A DNA stretch of 64,000 nt from Bog-756 sp963777665 (GCA_963777665.1 CAVZRJ010000001.1:310001-374000), one strand, 5' to 3'. Numbered from the stretch's first letter, positions 9,947 through 21,600 are shown. Program-made: numbers and translations. Notes: generated by a model not told the origin, from the sequence alone.

Positions 9947-11331
9947 TGACCCTCTGGCACGGCCGCCTCCGCGGCGGCACCGCCGACGTGGTCATGGACT
10001 ACTCGGTCAGCCTCGGCTACGACCGGCGACTGGCCCACGACGACATCACCGGATCGCGGGCCCATGTGCGCGGGCTGGGCAGGGGGGGTCTCCTCTCCGA
10101 GGAGGAGGTCGAAGCCCTCGTGGCCACTCTCGACGCGATCGAGACCGAGATGGACGCAGGGACGTTCGAATTCCTGCCCGACGACGAGGACATCCACACC
10201 GCGGTCGAACGACGGGTGACCGAGCTGGCCGGCGATCTCGGGGCCAAGCTGCACACCGGCCGGAGCCGGAACGACCAGATCGCCACCGACCTGCGCCTCT
10301 ATGCGAAGCGGGAGCTCCAGGTGGTCGCAACAGAGGTGCTGTCCCTGCAGGACGTGCTGGTGACCCGCTCCCGGGAGGTCGGAGACACCTACCTGCCCGG
10401 CTACACCCACCTCCAGCGGGCGCAGCCGGTTCTACTCGCGCACCATCTGCTGGCCCACGGGTGGGCGCTCTCCCGGGACGTGGACCGGTTGGTGGCGACG
10501 GTCACCCGGCTCGACGTCTCGCCGCTCGGGGCCGGGGCCCTGGCCGGTTCGTCGCTCCCGCTCGACCCGGACGGGGTGGCTGCAGACCTCGGGTTCGCGC
10601 GCCGGTTCGAGAATTCGCTCGACGCCGTGTCGGACCGCGACTTCGTGGCCGAGGCACTCTTCGACCTCGCCATGCTCGGGGTCCATCTCTCGCGGATCGG
10701 TGAGGAGCTCGTGCTGTGGTCGAGCGGCGAGTTCGGCTTCGCGGTCCTCGATGACGCCTTCGCCACCGGCAGCTCGATGCTGCCCCAGAAGAAGAACCCC
10801 GACGTGGCCGAGCTGGCCCGCGGGAAGAGCGGTCGGCTGATCGGGAACCTGACCGGGCTGCTGGTGACGTTGAAGGGGCTCCCCCTCGCGTACAACCGGG
10901 ACCTCCAGGAGGACAAGGAACCGCTGTTCGACTCGATCGACCAGACCCGGCTGGCCTTGGCCGCGCTCTCGGGGCTCCTGACCACCGTCGGCTTCGACGC
11001 CGGCCGGATGCAGGAGGCGGCCGACGAGTCGGCGGTGGCAGCGGTGGACCTGGCCGAATGGCTCGTCGAGCAGGGCATGCCGTTCCGAGAGGCGCATCAT
11101 CTCGTCGGTGGCCTGGTGCACGATTCGATCGAACGACACGTCCCCCTCTCCGAGCTGGTCGAGGCGCATCCCTCGCTCGGGACCGGGGCGGCGGCTCTGC
11201 TCGAGCCCGGGGTCGCGGTGACCCGCCGCACCACACCGGGCAGCGCCGGGCCGGCTGCGGTCGCTGTGCAGTTGGGTCGCTTCCTCCACCGGTTGGAGGC
11301 CGACCGGATCCGGGTGAGCGCGCTCGGCTGA
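9946..11331 (+). CDS. argH: Argininosuccinate lyase
   Basis: Final step, splitting argininosuccinate into arginine and fumarate. The 461-residue product contains HTGRSRNDQIATDLR near residue 105 and the fumarase/aspartase signature GSSMLPQKKNPD at residues 275-286 with the catalytic serine loop. ATG 9946 uses the last base of the argG stop. It is the last gene of the arginine operon; 161 nt without a clear coding signal or strong hairpin separate it from dipZ. Confidence 0.97.
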   Translation: MTLWHGRLRGGTADVVMDYSVSLGYDRRLAHDDITGSRAHVRGLGRGGLLSEEEVEALVATLDAIETEMDAGTFEFLPDDEDIHTAVERRVTELAGDLGAKLHTGRSRNDQIATDLRLYAKRELQVVATEVLSLQDVLVTRSREVGDTYLPGYTHLQRAQPVLLAHHLLAHGWALSRDVDRLVATVTRLDVSPLGAGALAGSSLPLDPDGVAADLGFARRFENSLDAVSDRDFVAEALFDLAMLGVHLSRIGEELVLWSSGEFGFAVLDDAFATGSSMLPQKKNPDVAELARGKSGRLIGNLTGLLVTLKGLPLAYNRDLQEDKEPLFDSIDQTRLALAALSGLLTTVGFDAGRMQEAADESAVAAVDLAEWLVEQGMPFREAHHLVGGLVHDSIERHVPLSELVEAHPSLGTGAAALLEPGVAVTRRTTPGSAGPAAVAVQLGRFLHRLEADRIRVSALG

Positions 11332-11492
11332 GCCCGGCGGACGGGGCCCGCGTGTAACGCGCTCAGCGCCCGCAGTGACCGCAAAGGGGTGAGCAGAGCG
11401 CTGTGGTTCGCGGAGGCGTCGGGTGCTGTCAGGCCTGTCCGTGAGGCCCGGCTGCCCTGCCGCGCCGCGATCGACCGTGGGAGGCTACCCGG

Positions 11493-13331
11493 GTGATCGT
11501 CCTCCTCCTGGTCGGCTTCCTGGGCGGACTGGTCACCGGGATCTCCCCGTGCATCCTGCCGGTCCTGCCGGTGATCTTCGCCGCCGGAGCTGCAAGCGGC
11601 CTGGACGACGGGCGTCCCCCTGAAGCGAAGAAGCCGGTGCCCGTCCTGGTGGCTGCCGGCGGTGAGAGTGCCGCCAGCGGGATCGACCCGGCCGTGACCG
11701 GGACCGCCGGGATCCCGGGATCCGCGGACGAGGCACTGGTGCACCAGGCCGATTCCCGACGGCACCGGCGCCCGTTCGCCGTGGTGGCCGGCCTGGTGGT
11801 GAGCTTCTCGGCGGTCACCCTCTTCGGGACGTGGGTGCTCAGCGCGCTCGGGCTGCCGTTGGACCTCCTGCGGTGGCTCGGGCTGGTGGTCCTCGCCGTG
11901 GTCGGGCTGGGTCTGGTGGTCCCGGCGGTGGGCGACCTCCTCGAGCGCCCCTTCGCACGCCTGACTGCCGGGGCCCCGGCCACCGAGGGCGGCGGGGTCG
12001 TCCTGGGACTGAGCCTCGGGCTGGTCTTCGTGCCCTGCGCCGGGCCGGTGCTTGCCGCGATCACGGTCGTGGGGGCCACCCACCACCTCGGGTTCTCCGC
12101 GATCCTCCTCACCGTGGCCTTCTCCCTCGGGGTGGCCATACCGCTGCTCGTGTTCGCCCTGCTCGGCCAGAGGCTCGCGAGCCACATGCAGCTCGTGCGG
12201 ACCCATGCCGCCCAGGCCCGCAGGATCATCGGGGCCGTGCTGCTGCTCACCGCTCTGATTCTGGCCCTCAATCTGACCAACGGTCTGCAGCAGGCCGTTC
12301 CGGGGTACACCAACACCCTCCAGACCCACCTCGAGTCCAACGCATCGGCCAAGCGCGCCCTGGCCGGGGTCACCGGTCAGGCCACCGGTGGGGCACTCGC
12401 CGACTGCACGCCGGAGAGCCCTGTGCTCCAACGGTGTGGTTCGGCACCAGCGTTCCTCGGGATCACCCGCTGGCTCGACACGCCGGCCGGGCGGCCCCTC
12501 TCGATCCGGGGGCTACGGGGCAGGGTGGTGCTGGTCGACTTCTGGACCTACTCCTGTATCAACTGCCAGCGCAGCCTGCCCCACGTCGAATCCTGGAACG
12601 CGGCATACGACAAGGACGGGCTGACCGTGGTCGGGGTCCACACCCCCGAGTTCGCCTTCGAACATGTGATCTCCAACATCACACAGGCCGCCGCCCAGTT
12701 GGGAGTGCACTATCCGATCGCAGTGGACAACGACTACGCCACGTGGAACAACTACCAGAACTCCTACTGGCCGGCCGAGTACCTCATCGACGCCACGGGC
12801 CAGGTGCGCCACGTGGACTTCGGCGAGGGGCAGTACTCCCAGACCGAGACCTTCATCCGCCAGTTGCTGACCGCGGCAGACCCCCGGGTCGTGCTGCCGG
12901 CCAGAGCCGACCTGCCGGACCTCACTCCCCAGCAGCAGACCACGCCCGAGTCGTACCTCGGATACCAGCACGGTGCGCCCAACCTGGCGGGTCAGGGCCT
13001 GGTGCCCGACCAGATGACCGACTACGCGACGCTCACCAGCATCCCTCAGGACGAGTACGCCTACGGCGGCCAGTGGGATGTCGGGAGTGAGCAGTCGACG
13101 GCCGGCACCTCGGCCACCCTCGGTCTGCACTTCCAGGCCGGTGACGTGTATCTGGTGCTCGGCGGCTCGGGCACGATCCAGGTGTCGCTCGACGGTCGTC
13201 CGAGCCGCAGTGTGGTGGTCAGCGGTGAACCCAAGCTCTACCAGCTGGTCGGTCCGGGTTCCTATCAGGACGCCACCCTCACCCTTGTGGTGTCGCCCGG
13301 CATCAAGGCCTACGATTTCACCTTCGGGTGA
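11493..13331 (+). CDS. dipZ: DipZ-like membrane electron-transfer protein (CcdA domain fused to thioredoxin-like domain)
   Basis: 612 residues. The N-terminal half is a CcdA/DsbD-type membrane domain with about six hydrophobic helices and the paired cysteines in SPCILPVLP and VPCAGPVLA. The second half is an extracytoplasmic thioredoxin-fold domain with the redox motif CINC at residues 355-358 (WTYSCINCQRSLP), followed by a beta-rich C-terminal domain as in M. tuberculosis DipZ (Rv2874). It probably carries reducing equivalents across the membrane for thiol-disulfide exchange or cytochrome c maturation. GTG 11493 follows a GGGAGG ribosome site. Residues about 33-85 form a hydrophilic loop longer than in minimal CcdA proteins. 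Confidence 0.9.
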   Translation: MIVLLLVGFLGGLVTGISPCILPVLPVIFAAGAASGLDDGRPPEAKKPVPVLVAAGGESAASGIDPAVTGTAGIPGSADEALVHQADSRRHRRPFAVVAGLVVSFSAVTLFGTWVLSALGLPLDLLRWLGLVVLAVVGLGLVVPAVGDLLERPFARLTAGAPATEGGGVVLGLSLGLVFVPCAGPVLAAITVVGATHHLGFSAILLTVAFSLGVAIPLLVFALLGQRLASHMQLVRTHAAQARRIIGAVLLLTALILALNLTNGLQQAVPGYTNTLQTHLESNASAKRALAGVTGQATGGALADCTPESPVLQRCGSAPAFLGITRWLDTPAGRPLSIRGLRGRVVLVDFWTYSCINCQRSLPHVESWNAAYDKDGLTVVGVHTPEFAFEHVISNITQAAAQLGVHYPIAVDNDYATWNNYQNSYWPAEYLIDATGQVRHVDFGEGQYSQTETFIRQLLTAADPRVVLPARADLPDLTPQQQTTPESYLGYQHGAPNLAGQGLVPDQMTDYATLTSIPQDEYAYGGQWDVGSEQSTAGTSATLGLHFQAGDVYLVLGGSGTIQVSLDGRPSRSVVVSGEPKLYQLVGPGSYQDATLTLVVSPGIKAYDFTFG

Positions 13332-13428
13332 CGAGCCGGGCGGCGGCGGGCCAGAGCGCTACCGTAGGGCAGCCGGTTGACACTGCCGCCAGCCGACACC
13401 GGACACCAGGACCAGCGAGGAGAGGCCA

Positions 13429-14019
13429 ATGAGCGATGACCGGTCGGGTGACGGCGGCACCGGGGTACGGCGGCGAGGGGGCCGACGGGCCCTGCTCGGC
13501 GTAACGTTCGGGACGATGGCGGTGATCGCTGCTGCCTGCAGCTCGGGCAGCAGCACGCCGACCACCTCGGGGCCCACGACCTCAACCACGACGCCGTCCA
13601 CAACGACGACCGCGACCGCTACCGGCACCGCCTACGTGGTCGGGTCGGCCACCCGGGGTTCCCTCGGGGCGATCCTGGTCGACCACTCGGGGGCGACGCT
13701 CTACCGGTACACGCCGGACGGGACCGGAAAGAGCACCTGCACCGGGGGATGTGCGACCGTCTGGCCGCCGCTCACGGTGCCGGCAGGGACGGCCAGCGTG
13801 GCGGCCGGTACCGGGATCCCCTCCGGGGCCCTCGGGACGACCACCCGCTCGGACGGCACCCTTCAGGTCACTTACAAGGGGATGCCCCTCTACACCTACG
13901 CGGCCGACACCTCGGCCGGTCAGACCAGCGGCCAGGGGGTGGGCGGGACCTGGTACGTGGTGAGCCCGTCGGGGGCACCCTCCACCACGACGACCACTGC
14001 GAGGGCTTCGGGATATTGA
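13429..14019 (+). CDS. Secreted-repeat (Lipoprotein_15 family) lipoprotein
   Basis: 196 residues with a twin-arginine-like stretch (RRRGGRRALLG), hydrophobic core and lipobox ending at cysteine (IAAAC), then a Thr/Ser-rich linker. The mature part has two copies of the short motif found in PF03640 proteins: YVVGSA... LVDHSGATLYRYTPDG with CTGGCATVWPPL, then GMPLYTYAADTSAGQTSGQGVGGTWYVV. Such proteins are surface-anchored; their function is not established. A TTGACA hexamer at 13377 may be its -35 element. Confidence 0.82.
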   Translation: MSDDRSGDGGTGVRRRGGRRALLGVTFGTMAVIAAACSSGSSTPTTSGPTTSTTTPSTTTTATATGTAYVVGSATRGSLGAILVDHSGATLYRYTPDGTGKSTCTGGCATVWPPLTVPAGTASVAAGTGIPSGALGTTTRSDGTLQVTYKGMPLYTYAADTSAGQTSGQGVGGTWYVVSPSGAPSTTTTTARASGY

Positions 14020-14073
14020 CCCGGTACGGTAGCCGCACGCTGGGGCAGAACGGTCCCGGCACGCCTGGCCCGA

Positions 14074-14102
14074 TTGACACCTCGGTCCGGGTGGGCTACT
14101 GT
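14074..14102 (+). promoter_or_regulatory. rRNA operon promoter
   Basis: A consensus -35 TTGACA at 14074-14079 is followed after exactly 17 nt by TACTGT at 14097-14102, a fair -10 element. It lies about 300 nt upstream of 16S with no gene between. Transcription would start near 14109. Confidence 0.65.
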
Positions 14103-14406
14103 AACTAGTCCCGGTGAACGCCCTTGCGGGCGGCGCCAGGCACCTACGGACATGGGGCTTTTGCCTCGGTCTGTCGAATTCGCGGCACCGACGCCTTTTG
14201 GCGTGTGCCCGGTTGCTCCTTGAAAACGGAATAGTGATGGCCAAAAGTCAGTGCGGTCGATCCTGGGGAGACCTGGGATCGCCGGTCAATTTCAAGCAGC
14301 GGACGGACGTTGTCTGTTTGCTGTAGTAGTCAGTTGACCGAGAGGATGCAGTGTCCTCGAGGTCGGCTCTTCGATTTCGGTCAGGCCTCCGGGTCTGAAC
14401 GAGGTC
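14103..14406 (+). promoter_or_regulatory. rRNA leader with RNase III stem strand and boxA-like element
   Basis: Untranslated leader. TGCTCCTTGAAAA near 14214 resembles boxA antitermination elements. Bases 14216-14239 are complementary to 16080-16103 in the 16S-23S spacer (17 uninterrupted pairs, two mismatches, then four more), so the two ends of the 16S precursor can form the RNase III processing stem. No convincing coding frame. Confidence 0.7.
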
Positions 14407-16305
<1,899 letters not shown>

Positions 16306-16828
16306 CAAGTTATAAAGAGTCAACGGCGGATGCCTTGGCGCCTGAAGCCGAAGAAGGACGTGGGAGGCTGCGATAAGCCACGGGGAGTTGCCTACCAAGC
16401 GCGGATCCGTGGATGTCCGAATGGGGAAACCCGGCACCCGTCATGGGGTGTCACCCTGGTCTGAACGCATAGGACCAGTGGAGGGAACCGGGGGAATTGA
16501 AACATCTCAGTACCCCGAGGAGAGGAAAACAACAGTGACTCCCTGAGTAGCGGCGAGCGAAACGGGATGAGCCTAAACCGGGTTGGTGGTAAAGCCTGAT
16601 GGCGTTGCCAATCCGGTGTTGTGGGAGCCGATGGAAGGTGCATCAGAACCTTCACGGAGTTACAAAACCGATTGCTTAGTGGAAGCATCCAGGAAAGATG
16701 CGCCGCAGAGGGTAACAGCCCCGTACACGAAAAGCGTTGGACTCCGATCGGATTTCCCGAGTAGCGCCGGATCCGGGAAAGCCGGCGTGAATCTGCGAGG
16801 ACCACCTCGTAAGGCTAAGTACTCACAG

Positions 16829-16876
<48 letters not shown>

Positions 16877-17467
16877 GGGAGGGGAGTGAAATAGTACCTG
16901 AAACCGTTGACTTACAAACAGTCAGAGCGTCGTCAGCACTTTGTGCTGGCCGTGATGGCGTGCCTTTTGAAGAATGAGCCAACGAGTTACGGTGTGTGGC
17001 GAGGTTAACCAGAGATGGGGAGCCGAAGCGAAAGCGAGTCTTAATAGGGCGAATGAGTCGCATGCTGTAGACCCGAAGCCGAGTGAGCTAGCCATGGGCA
17101 GGCTGAAGCGGGGGTAAGACCCCGTGGAGGGCCGAACCCACCCTGGTTGAAAACAGGGGGGATGACCTGTGGTTAGGGGTGAAAGGCCAATCAAACTCGG
17201 TGATAGCTGGTTCTCCCCGAAATGCATTTAGGTGCAGCGTCGGGCGTTCAGCATCGGAGGTAGAGCACTGAATGGGCTAGGGGGCCTACAAGCTTACTGA
17301 CCCCAATCAAACTCCGAATGCCGATGCTCTAGAGCCTGGCAGTGAGACTACGAGGGATGAGCTTCGTTAGTCGAGAGGGAAACAGCCCAGACCGCCAGCT
17401 AAGGCCCCTAATTTTTGACTAAGTGGAAAACGATGTGGGAACGCGAAGACAGCCAGGAGGTTGGCTC

Positions 17468-17515
<48 letters not shown>

Positions 17516-18438
17516 GTCCTGCGCGGACAATGTAACGGGGCTCAAGTCAAAAGCCGAAGCTGCGGATTTCCATTCCGCCCGAGTATCGGACGTCCAGAGC
17601 AATGAATCACTTCGGTGGTTCGGCGCCCGAGGACGCCGTATTGACGCTTGGGAGTCACGGGATGGGAGTGGTAGGGGAGCGTCGATCCTGCTGAGAAGCG
17701 GCGGTGGAAACCGTCGTGGAGCGTGGTCGAGTGAGAATGTTGGTATGAGTAGCGAGAGAGGGGTGAGAAACCCCTCCGCCGTAAGCCCAAGGGTTCCTGG
17801 GGAAGGCTAATCCTCCCAGGGTAAGTCGGGAGCTAAGGCGAGGCCGAGAGGCGTAGTCGATGCACAACTGGTTGATATTCCAGTACTTCCGTGTCCGCGC
17901 CCAATCCAATACCGGTGTCCTAAGGGGCTGTCCTTCGGGGCGAACCGACCGACCCGGTGGCGGATAGCGAAGGAGGGACGCAGGAGGGTAGGTGAGCCCA
18001 GGCGTTGGTTGCCCTGGGGTAAGCGGGTAGGGAGAGGTCCAGGCAAATCCGGACCTCATCAATCCTGAGACGCGATGCCGAGCCACACCAGGCGAAGTCA
18101 CTAATCCCATGCTGCCGAGAAAAGCTTCTAGCGAGCTGGCACGGAACCCGTACCCCAAACCGACACAGGTGGGCGGGTAGAGAATACCAAGGCGATCGGG
18201 AGAACTGTGGTTAAGGAACTCGGCAAAATACCTCCGTAACTTCGGGAGAAGGAGGGCCTCACTAGGATGACGAACTTCGCGTTCCGAGTCTGAAGAGGCC
18301 GCAGAGAATAGGGGAAAGCGACTGTTTACTAAAAACACAGGAGCGTGCGAAGTCGTAAGACGATGTATACGCTCTGACGCCTGCCCGGTGCCGGAAGGTT
18401 ACGGGGAAGGGTTAGCCCTCGGGCGAAGCTCTGAACCT

Positions 18439-18473
<35 letters not shown>

Positions 18474-18873
18474 TTGTATACCACTGGCCGTTATAAAACC
18501 CCGCTATATGCTGGAACATCCGAGTATCCGGTGGTACTCGTCCATGTCACATCCGCTTCATAGGGTGTTGTGGGCAGTGAAAATCCATCCGGTGCGGACG
18601 ATCAGCAGGAAACTGCCGATTCAAATGGTGTGCTCGACTTCAAACTGGACGGCACCATTCCAGAAGGACCGAGTACCAAGTGGCAGGATCCTCAGAGACT
18701 GCACGCGAGGCTCTCCGGCGAAGACCGGTTCAGTTCCCACTGAGCACGGGTTGTCGAAGGTGAAGATACAGTCCGACCCCCATGGCGACATGGGGAGCCA
18801 GGCAGAAATGATCTGGCCGCTTATTCAAAGAATGGCGAAACTGCCAGTCGATGAGTAAGTAGTAACAAAAGTG
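18474..18873 (+). ncRNA. Group I intron 1 in 23S rRNA (about E. coli position 1923), no ORF
   Basis: 400 nt, inserted after the U of ACGGU. The internal guide at 18487-18495 pairs with the nine exon bases before the junction, ending in the classic U-G wobble at the splice site. The core elements are visible: ATCAGCAGGAAACTGC near 18601, CTCAGAGACTGC at 18691-18702 and GAAGATACAGTCC at 18762-18774, whose GACTG/CAGTC (18697-18701 with 18769-18773) form P7. The last base is G (18873), as required for omega-G. No homing endonuclease frame is present; the longest frame inside follows RNA structure, not a protein family. Confidence 0.9.
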
Positions 18874-18881
18874 CCTAAGGT
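18874..18881 (+). other. 8-nt 23S micro-exon between the two introns
   Basis: CCTAAGGT, matching E. coli 23S bases about 1924-1931, is all that separates the two introns. It must serve as the 3' exon of intron 1 and the 5' exon of intron 2. Confidence 0.85.
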
Positions 18882-19660
18882 AGGGATGCCCTTTGACGTG
18901 CAAAGGGTGCTGCCCCTCGTATCGGTGACGGTACGTGAGCAGTCGGCTATATGCTGGAAAACCCGGTGAATCCTCCACTACTCGTCGGCCAAGAGCGATA
19001 CAGCAGTTTTGTATCGTTCATCTGTATGGCTGGCAGTAACAATGTGAGAGGTGCGGACAATCAGCAGGAAAGACTCTGGATCTACGGATGGATAGCTGGT
19101 TTCGTCGACGGAGAAGGCTGTTTCAGCGTTCCCATCTTTCGAAATCAAGAAGCGAAGCTTCGCTGGCAGGTGCAACCGTCGTTTGTGGTTGTCCAGTCAG
19201 CGTCGAGTCGTGAGGTTCTGGACGAACTTGCAGGCATCTTCGGGTGCGGCAAGGTGTATGTGAATCAGAGACACGACAATCGTCGGGAGCAGTTGGCCCG
19301 GTAGTACGTGGGAAGATTTGCAGATCTGCGGGATGTCATTGTCCCGTTCTTCCAAGAACACCAGCTACGGACCTCGAAGCGTCAGAACTTCGAGAAGTTC
19401 GTGAAGGTTCTGTGTCTCATGGAGGAGCGAAAGCACCTCTCAGTTTCCGGATTGATAGAGATCGCGGAAATCGTTGAGACGATGAACCATCGCAAGCCAT
19501 CCGAATTCCTGAGAATCCTCAGAGACCATACGCCGACCAACTCATGAAAGTCTGTGAGTTGAAGAGATGGTCCGAGCCTTATGGCGACATAAGGAGGCCG
19601 GCGGAAACGACCGGCCCACCACATCGAAATGGTTTATTTCGATGTGGTTGTAACAGAAAG
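18882..19660 (+). ncRNA. Group I intron 2 in 23S rRNA (about E. coli position 1931), with internal LAGLIDADG frame
   Basis: About 779 nt, ending at G 19660 before AGCGAAATTCC. It shares core blocks with intron 1: GGCTATATGCTGGAA near 18945, CGGACAATCAGCAGGAAA near 19057, CCTCAGAGACCAT at 19517-19529 and ATGGTCCGAGCC at 19567, with GACCAT/ATGGTC (19524-19529 and 19567-19572) as a perfect six-pair P7. A 7-bp hairpin CCCTTTG/CAAAGGG lies close to the 5' end. The P1 pairing is less clear than in intron 1, so the 5' boundary could shift by a few bases. The endonuclease gene overlaps the 3' core. Confidence 0.86.
19026..19547 (+). pseudogene. LAGLIDADG homing endonuclease, split by an in-frame amber codon
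   Basis: From ATG 19026 (or GTG 19044) the frame encodes one LAGLIDADG helix, WIAGFVDGEGCFSV, then QVQPSFVVVQSASSREVLDELAGIFGCGKVYVNQRHDN, typical of single-motif enzymes that work as homodimers. A TAG at 19302-19304 interrupts it. The same frame resumes at once with YVGRFADLRDVIVPFFQEHQLRTSKRQNFEKF and the usual tail HLSVSGLIEIAEIVETMNHRKPSEFL, ending at 19547 inside the intron's P7 region. Without the stop it would be about 173 residues, normal for the family. It is therefore a recent nonsense allele, a sequence error, or (least likely) read through or restarted at GTG 19308. Confidence 0.85.
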
Positions 19661-19707
<47 letters not shown>

Positions 19708-19965
19708 CGACTTTCCTACTGTCTCAACCACAGACCCGGCGAAATTGAAGTACGAGTAAAGATGCTCGTTAGCTGCATCAGGACGGAAAGACCCCGTGGA
19801 CCTTTACTACAGCTTGCTGTTGAGTTTTAGTTCATATTGTGTAGGATAGGTGGGAGACTTTGAAGCATTGGCGCCAGCCAGTGTGGAGTCAACCTTGAAA
19901 TACCACCCTTTATGTGCCGGAACCCTAACCTCGGTCCGTGATCCGGATCAGGGACAGCGTCAGGT

Positions 19966-19997
<32 letters not shown>

Positions 19998-20216
19998 ACG
20001 TAACGGAGGCGCCCAAAGGTTCCCTCAGGCTGGTTGGCAATCAGCCGTCGAGTGCAATGGCACAAGGGAGCTTGACTGCGAGACCTACAAGTCAAGCAGG
20101 TGCGAAAGCAGGGCATAGTGATCCAGCGGTTGCTTGTGGAAGCGCCGTTGCTCAACGGATAAAAGGTACCCCGGGGATAACAGGCTCATCTTCCCCAAGA
20201 GTCCATATCGACGGGA

Positions 20217-20262
<46 letters not shown>

Positions 20263-20263
20263 C

Positions 20264-20299
<36 letters not shown>

Positions 20300-20315
20300 T
20301 ACGCGAGCTGGGTTT

Positions 20316-20347
<32 letters not shown>

Positions 20348-20377
20348 ATGCAGCCGTAGGAGATTTGAGGAAGGCTA

Positions 20378-20408
<31 letters not shown>

Positions 20409-20464
20409 GCTCTCGTGTGTCAGTTGTCCTGCCAAGGGCACTGCTGATTTGCGACCTTCGGGTG

Positions 20465-20496
<32 letters not shown>

Positions 20497-20729
20497 TCGT
20501 TCCAAGATGAAATCTCCCACAGGGTGAACCTGGTAAGGCCCGTGGCCAGACGACCACGTTGATAGGCCGGAAGTGTACGTGCGGTAACGCATTCAGCTGA
20601 CCGGTACTAATCGGCCGAGGGCTTGGGAACTTGCTCGTGCTCGCTATGGAACGCTCAACGTGACCGCTCGCGGTCGCGTCGGGCCGGAATTCGACCGTGG
20701 GGTCGTCTGTCCGGCCCGAGGGCGCACAG

Positions 20730-20849
20730 TTTCCGGTGGCCATGGCGGCGGAGAGACACCCGTTCCCATTCCGAACACGGCAGTTAAGCCCGCCAGCGCC
20801 GATGGTACTTGGGGGGTAGCCCCCTGGGAGAGTAGGACGCCGCCGGATG
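20730..20849 (+). rRNA. rrf: 5S ribosomal RNA
   Basis: Terminal helix TCCGGTGGC/GCCGCCGGA, with the conserved CCCGTTCCCATTCCGAACACGG loop and GAGAGTAGGACGCCGCC 3' region. It lies 100 nt after 23S in the standard order. Ends good to about two bases. Confidence 0.95.
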
Positions 20850-20855
20850 CTCTCT

Positions 20856-20886
20856 GACTACGCCCCCGCACCGCGGGGGCGTAGTC
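20856..20886 (+). terminator. Terminator hairpin after rRNA operon
   Basis: Perfect 14-bp GC-rich stem GACTACGCCCCCGC / GCGGGGGCGTAGTC with a 3-nt loop, seven bases beyond 5S. It lacks a following T-run, as is common in high-GC actinobacteria. Confidence 0.75.
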
Positions 20887-20939
20887 ATGTCCGGACGACG
20901 GTCCACCCGGTTCGTGCTCCGGCTTCGGGATCAGCGATG

Positions 20940-21485
20940 TCAGCCGGCTGTCACCACGTGGTCGCCTGCATGAATCTGATACATCGTAGTCGTCTTACCG
21001 GGCAGCTCGAAGTGGGGCACGACCTGCCATCGCTGCATGCCGATCTTCTCCATCACCCTGCCGGAGGCGACGTTGTCCGTGCGATAACGGGCGATGACGC
21101 GCTCGAGGCCCAGCACGCTGAAGCCGAAGGTCAGTGCCTCTCGGGCACCCTCCGTCGCCAGCCCCTGGCCCCACATCTGACTGTCGATGAACCACCCGAT
21201 CTCCGTTTGGCCGACGAGGTCGCGATGGTCGAGCACCTTGTTGAGCCCCAACCATCCGATGAATCGGGCTGAGGGTCGACGTTCAACGGCGAAGAAGCTG
21301 TACCCCACCTCCTGCCACAGACCGACGTGCCACTCGAGCCAACCCCTGCTCTCATCGCGGGTGTAGAGGTGACCGTCGCCGAAGTATCGCTGCATCTCCG
21401 GGTTCTGGTGCAGCGCAAAGAGCGCATCGGAGTCGGACATCGTGAGTGGGCGCAAATGCAACCGTTCGGTGCCGATCTCAATCAC
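20940..21485 (-). CDS. GNAT-family N-acetyltransferase (RimJ/RimL type)
   Basis: 181 residues from GTG at 21485 (VIEIGTERLHLRPLTMSDSDALF). The fold signature is clear: the early TERLxLRPL strand, then EIGWFIDSQMWGQGLATEGAREAL containing the acetyl-CoA pyrophosphate loop (Q/RxxGxG/A), and RVIARYRTDNVASGRVMEKIGM. Such proteins acetylate amino groups of ribosomal proteins, small molecules or antibiotics; the substrate cannot be told. The frame stays open far upstream but that part is antisense to the TPR gene. It converges on the rRNA operon. Confidence 0.85.
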   Translation of the reverse strand: MIEIGTERLHLRPLTMSDSDALFALHQNPEMQRYFGDGHLYTRDESRGWLEWHVGLWQEVGYSFFAVERRPSARFIGWLGLNKVLDHRDLVGQTEIGWFIDSQMWGQGLATEGAREALTFGFSVLGLERVIARYRTDNVASGRVMEKIGMQRWQVVPHFELPGKTTTMYQIHAGDHVVTAG

Positions 21486-21600
21486 AGCACTCTCCGTCGG
21501 GCTCAGCGTAGCCCCTGGCCCCGGAATTCCCCCGGGCCGCGGCCGCTGCAGGTAGAGGGGGCACCGCAGTTGGAGCGGGTACCGCAGGTAGAGTTGGCGG

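Noticed and set aside
11332..11492. Small RNA or tRNA between argH and dipZ
   Set aside because: Several short GC-rich inverted repeats but no cloverleaf, promoter or terminator pattern strong enough to support a gene.
18508..18858. 117-codon open frame inside intron 1
   Set aside because: It follows the group I core (P3-P8 elements) and has no LAGLIDADG, GIY-YIG or HNH motif, so it is treated as structural RNA.
20856..20886. CRISPR-like or regulatory palindrome after 5S
   Set aside because: Single GC-rich stem-loop in terminator position; no repeats or spacers. No CRISPR array was seen anywhere in the window.
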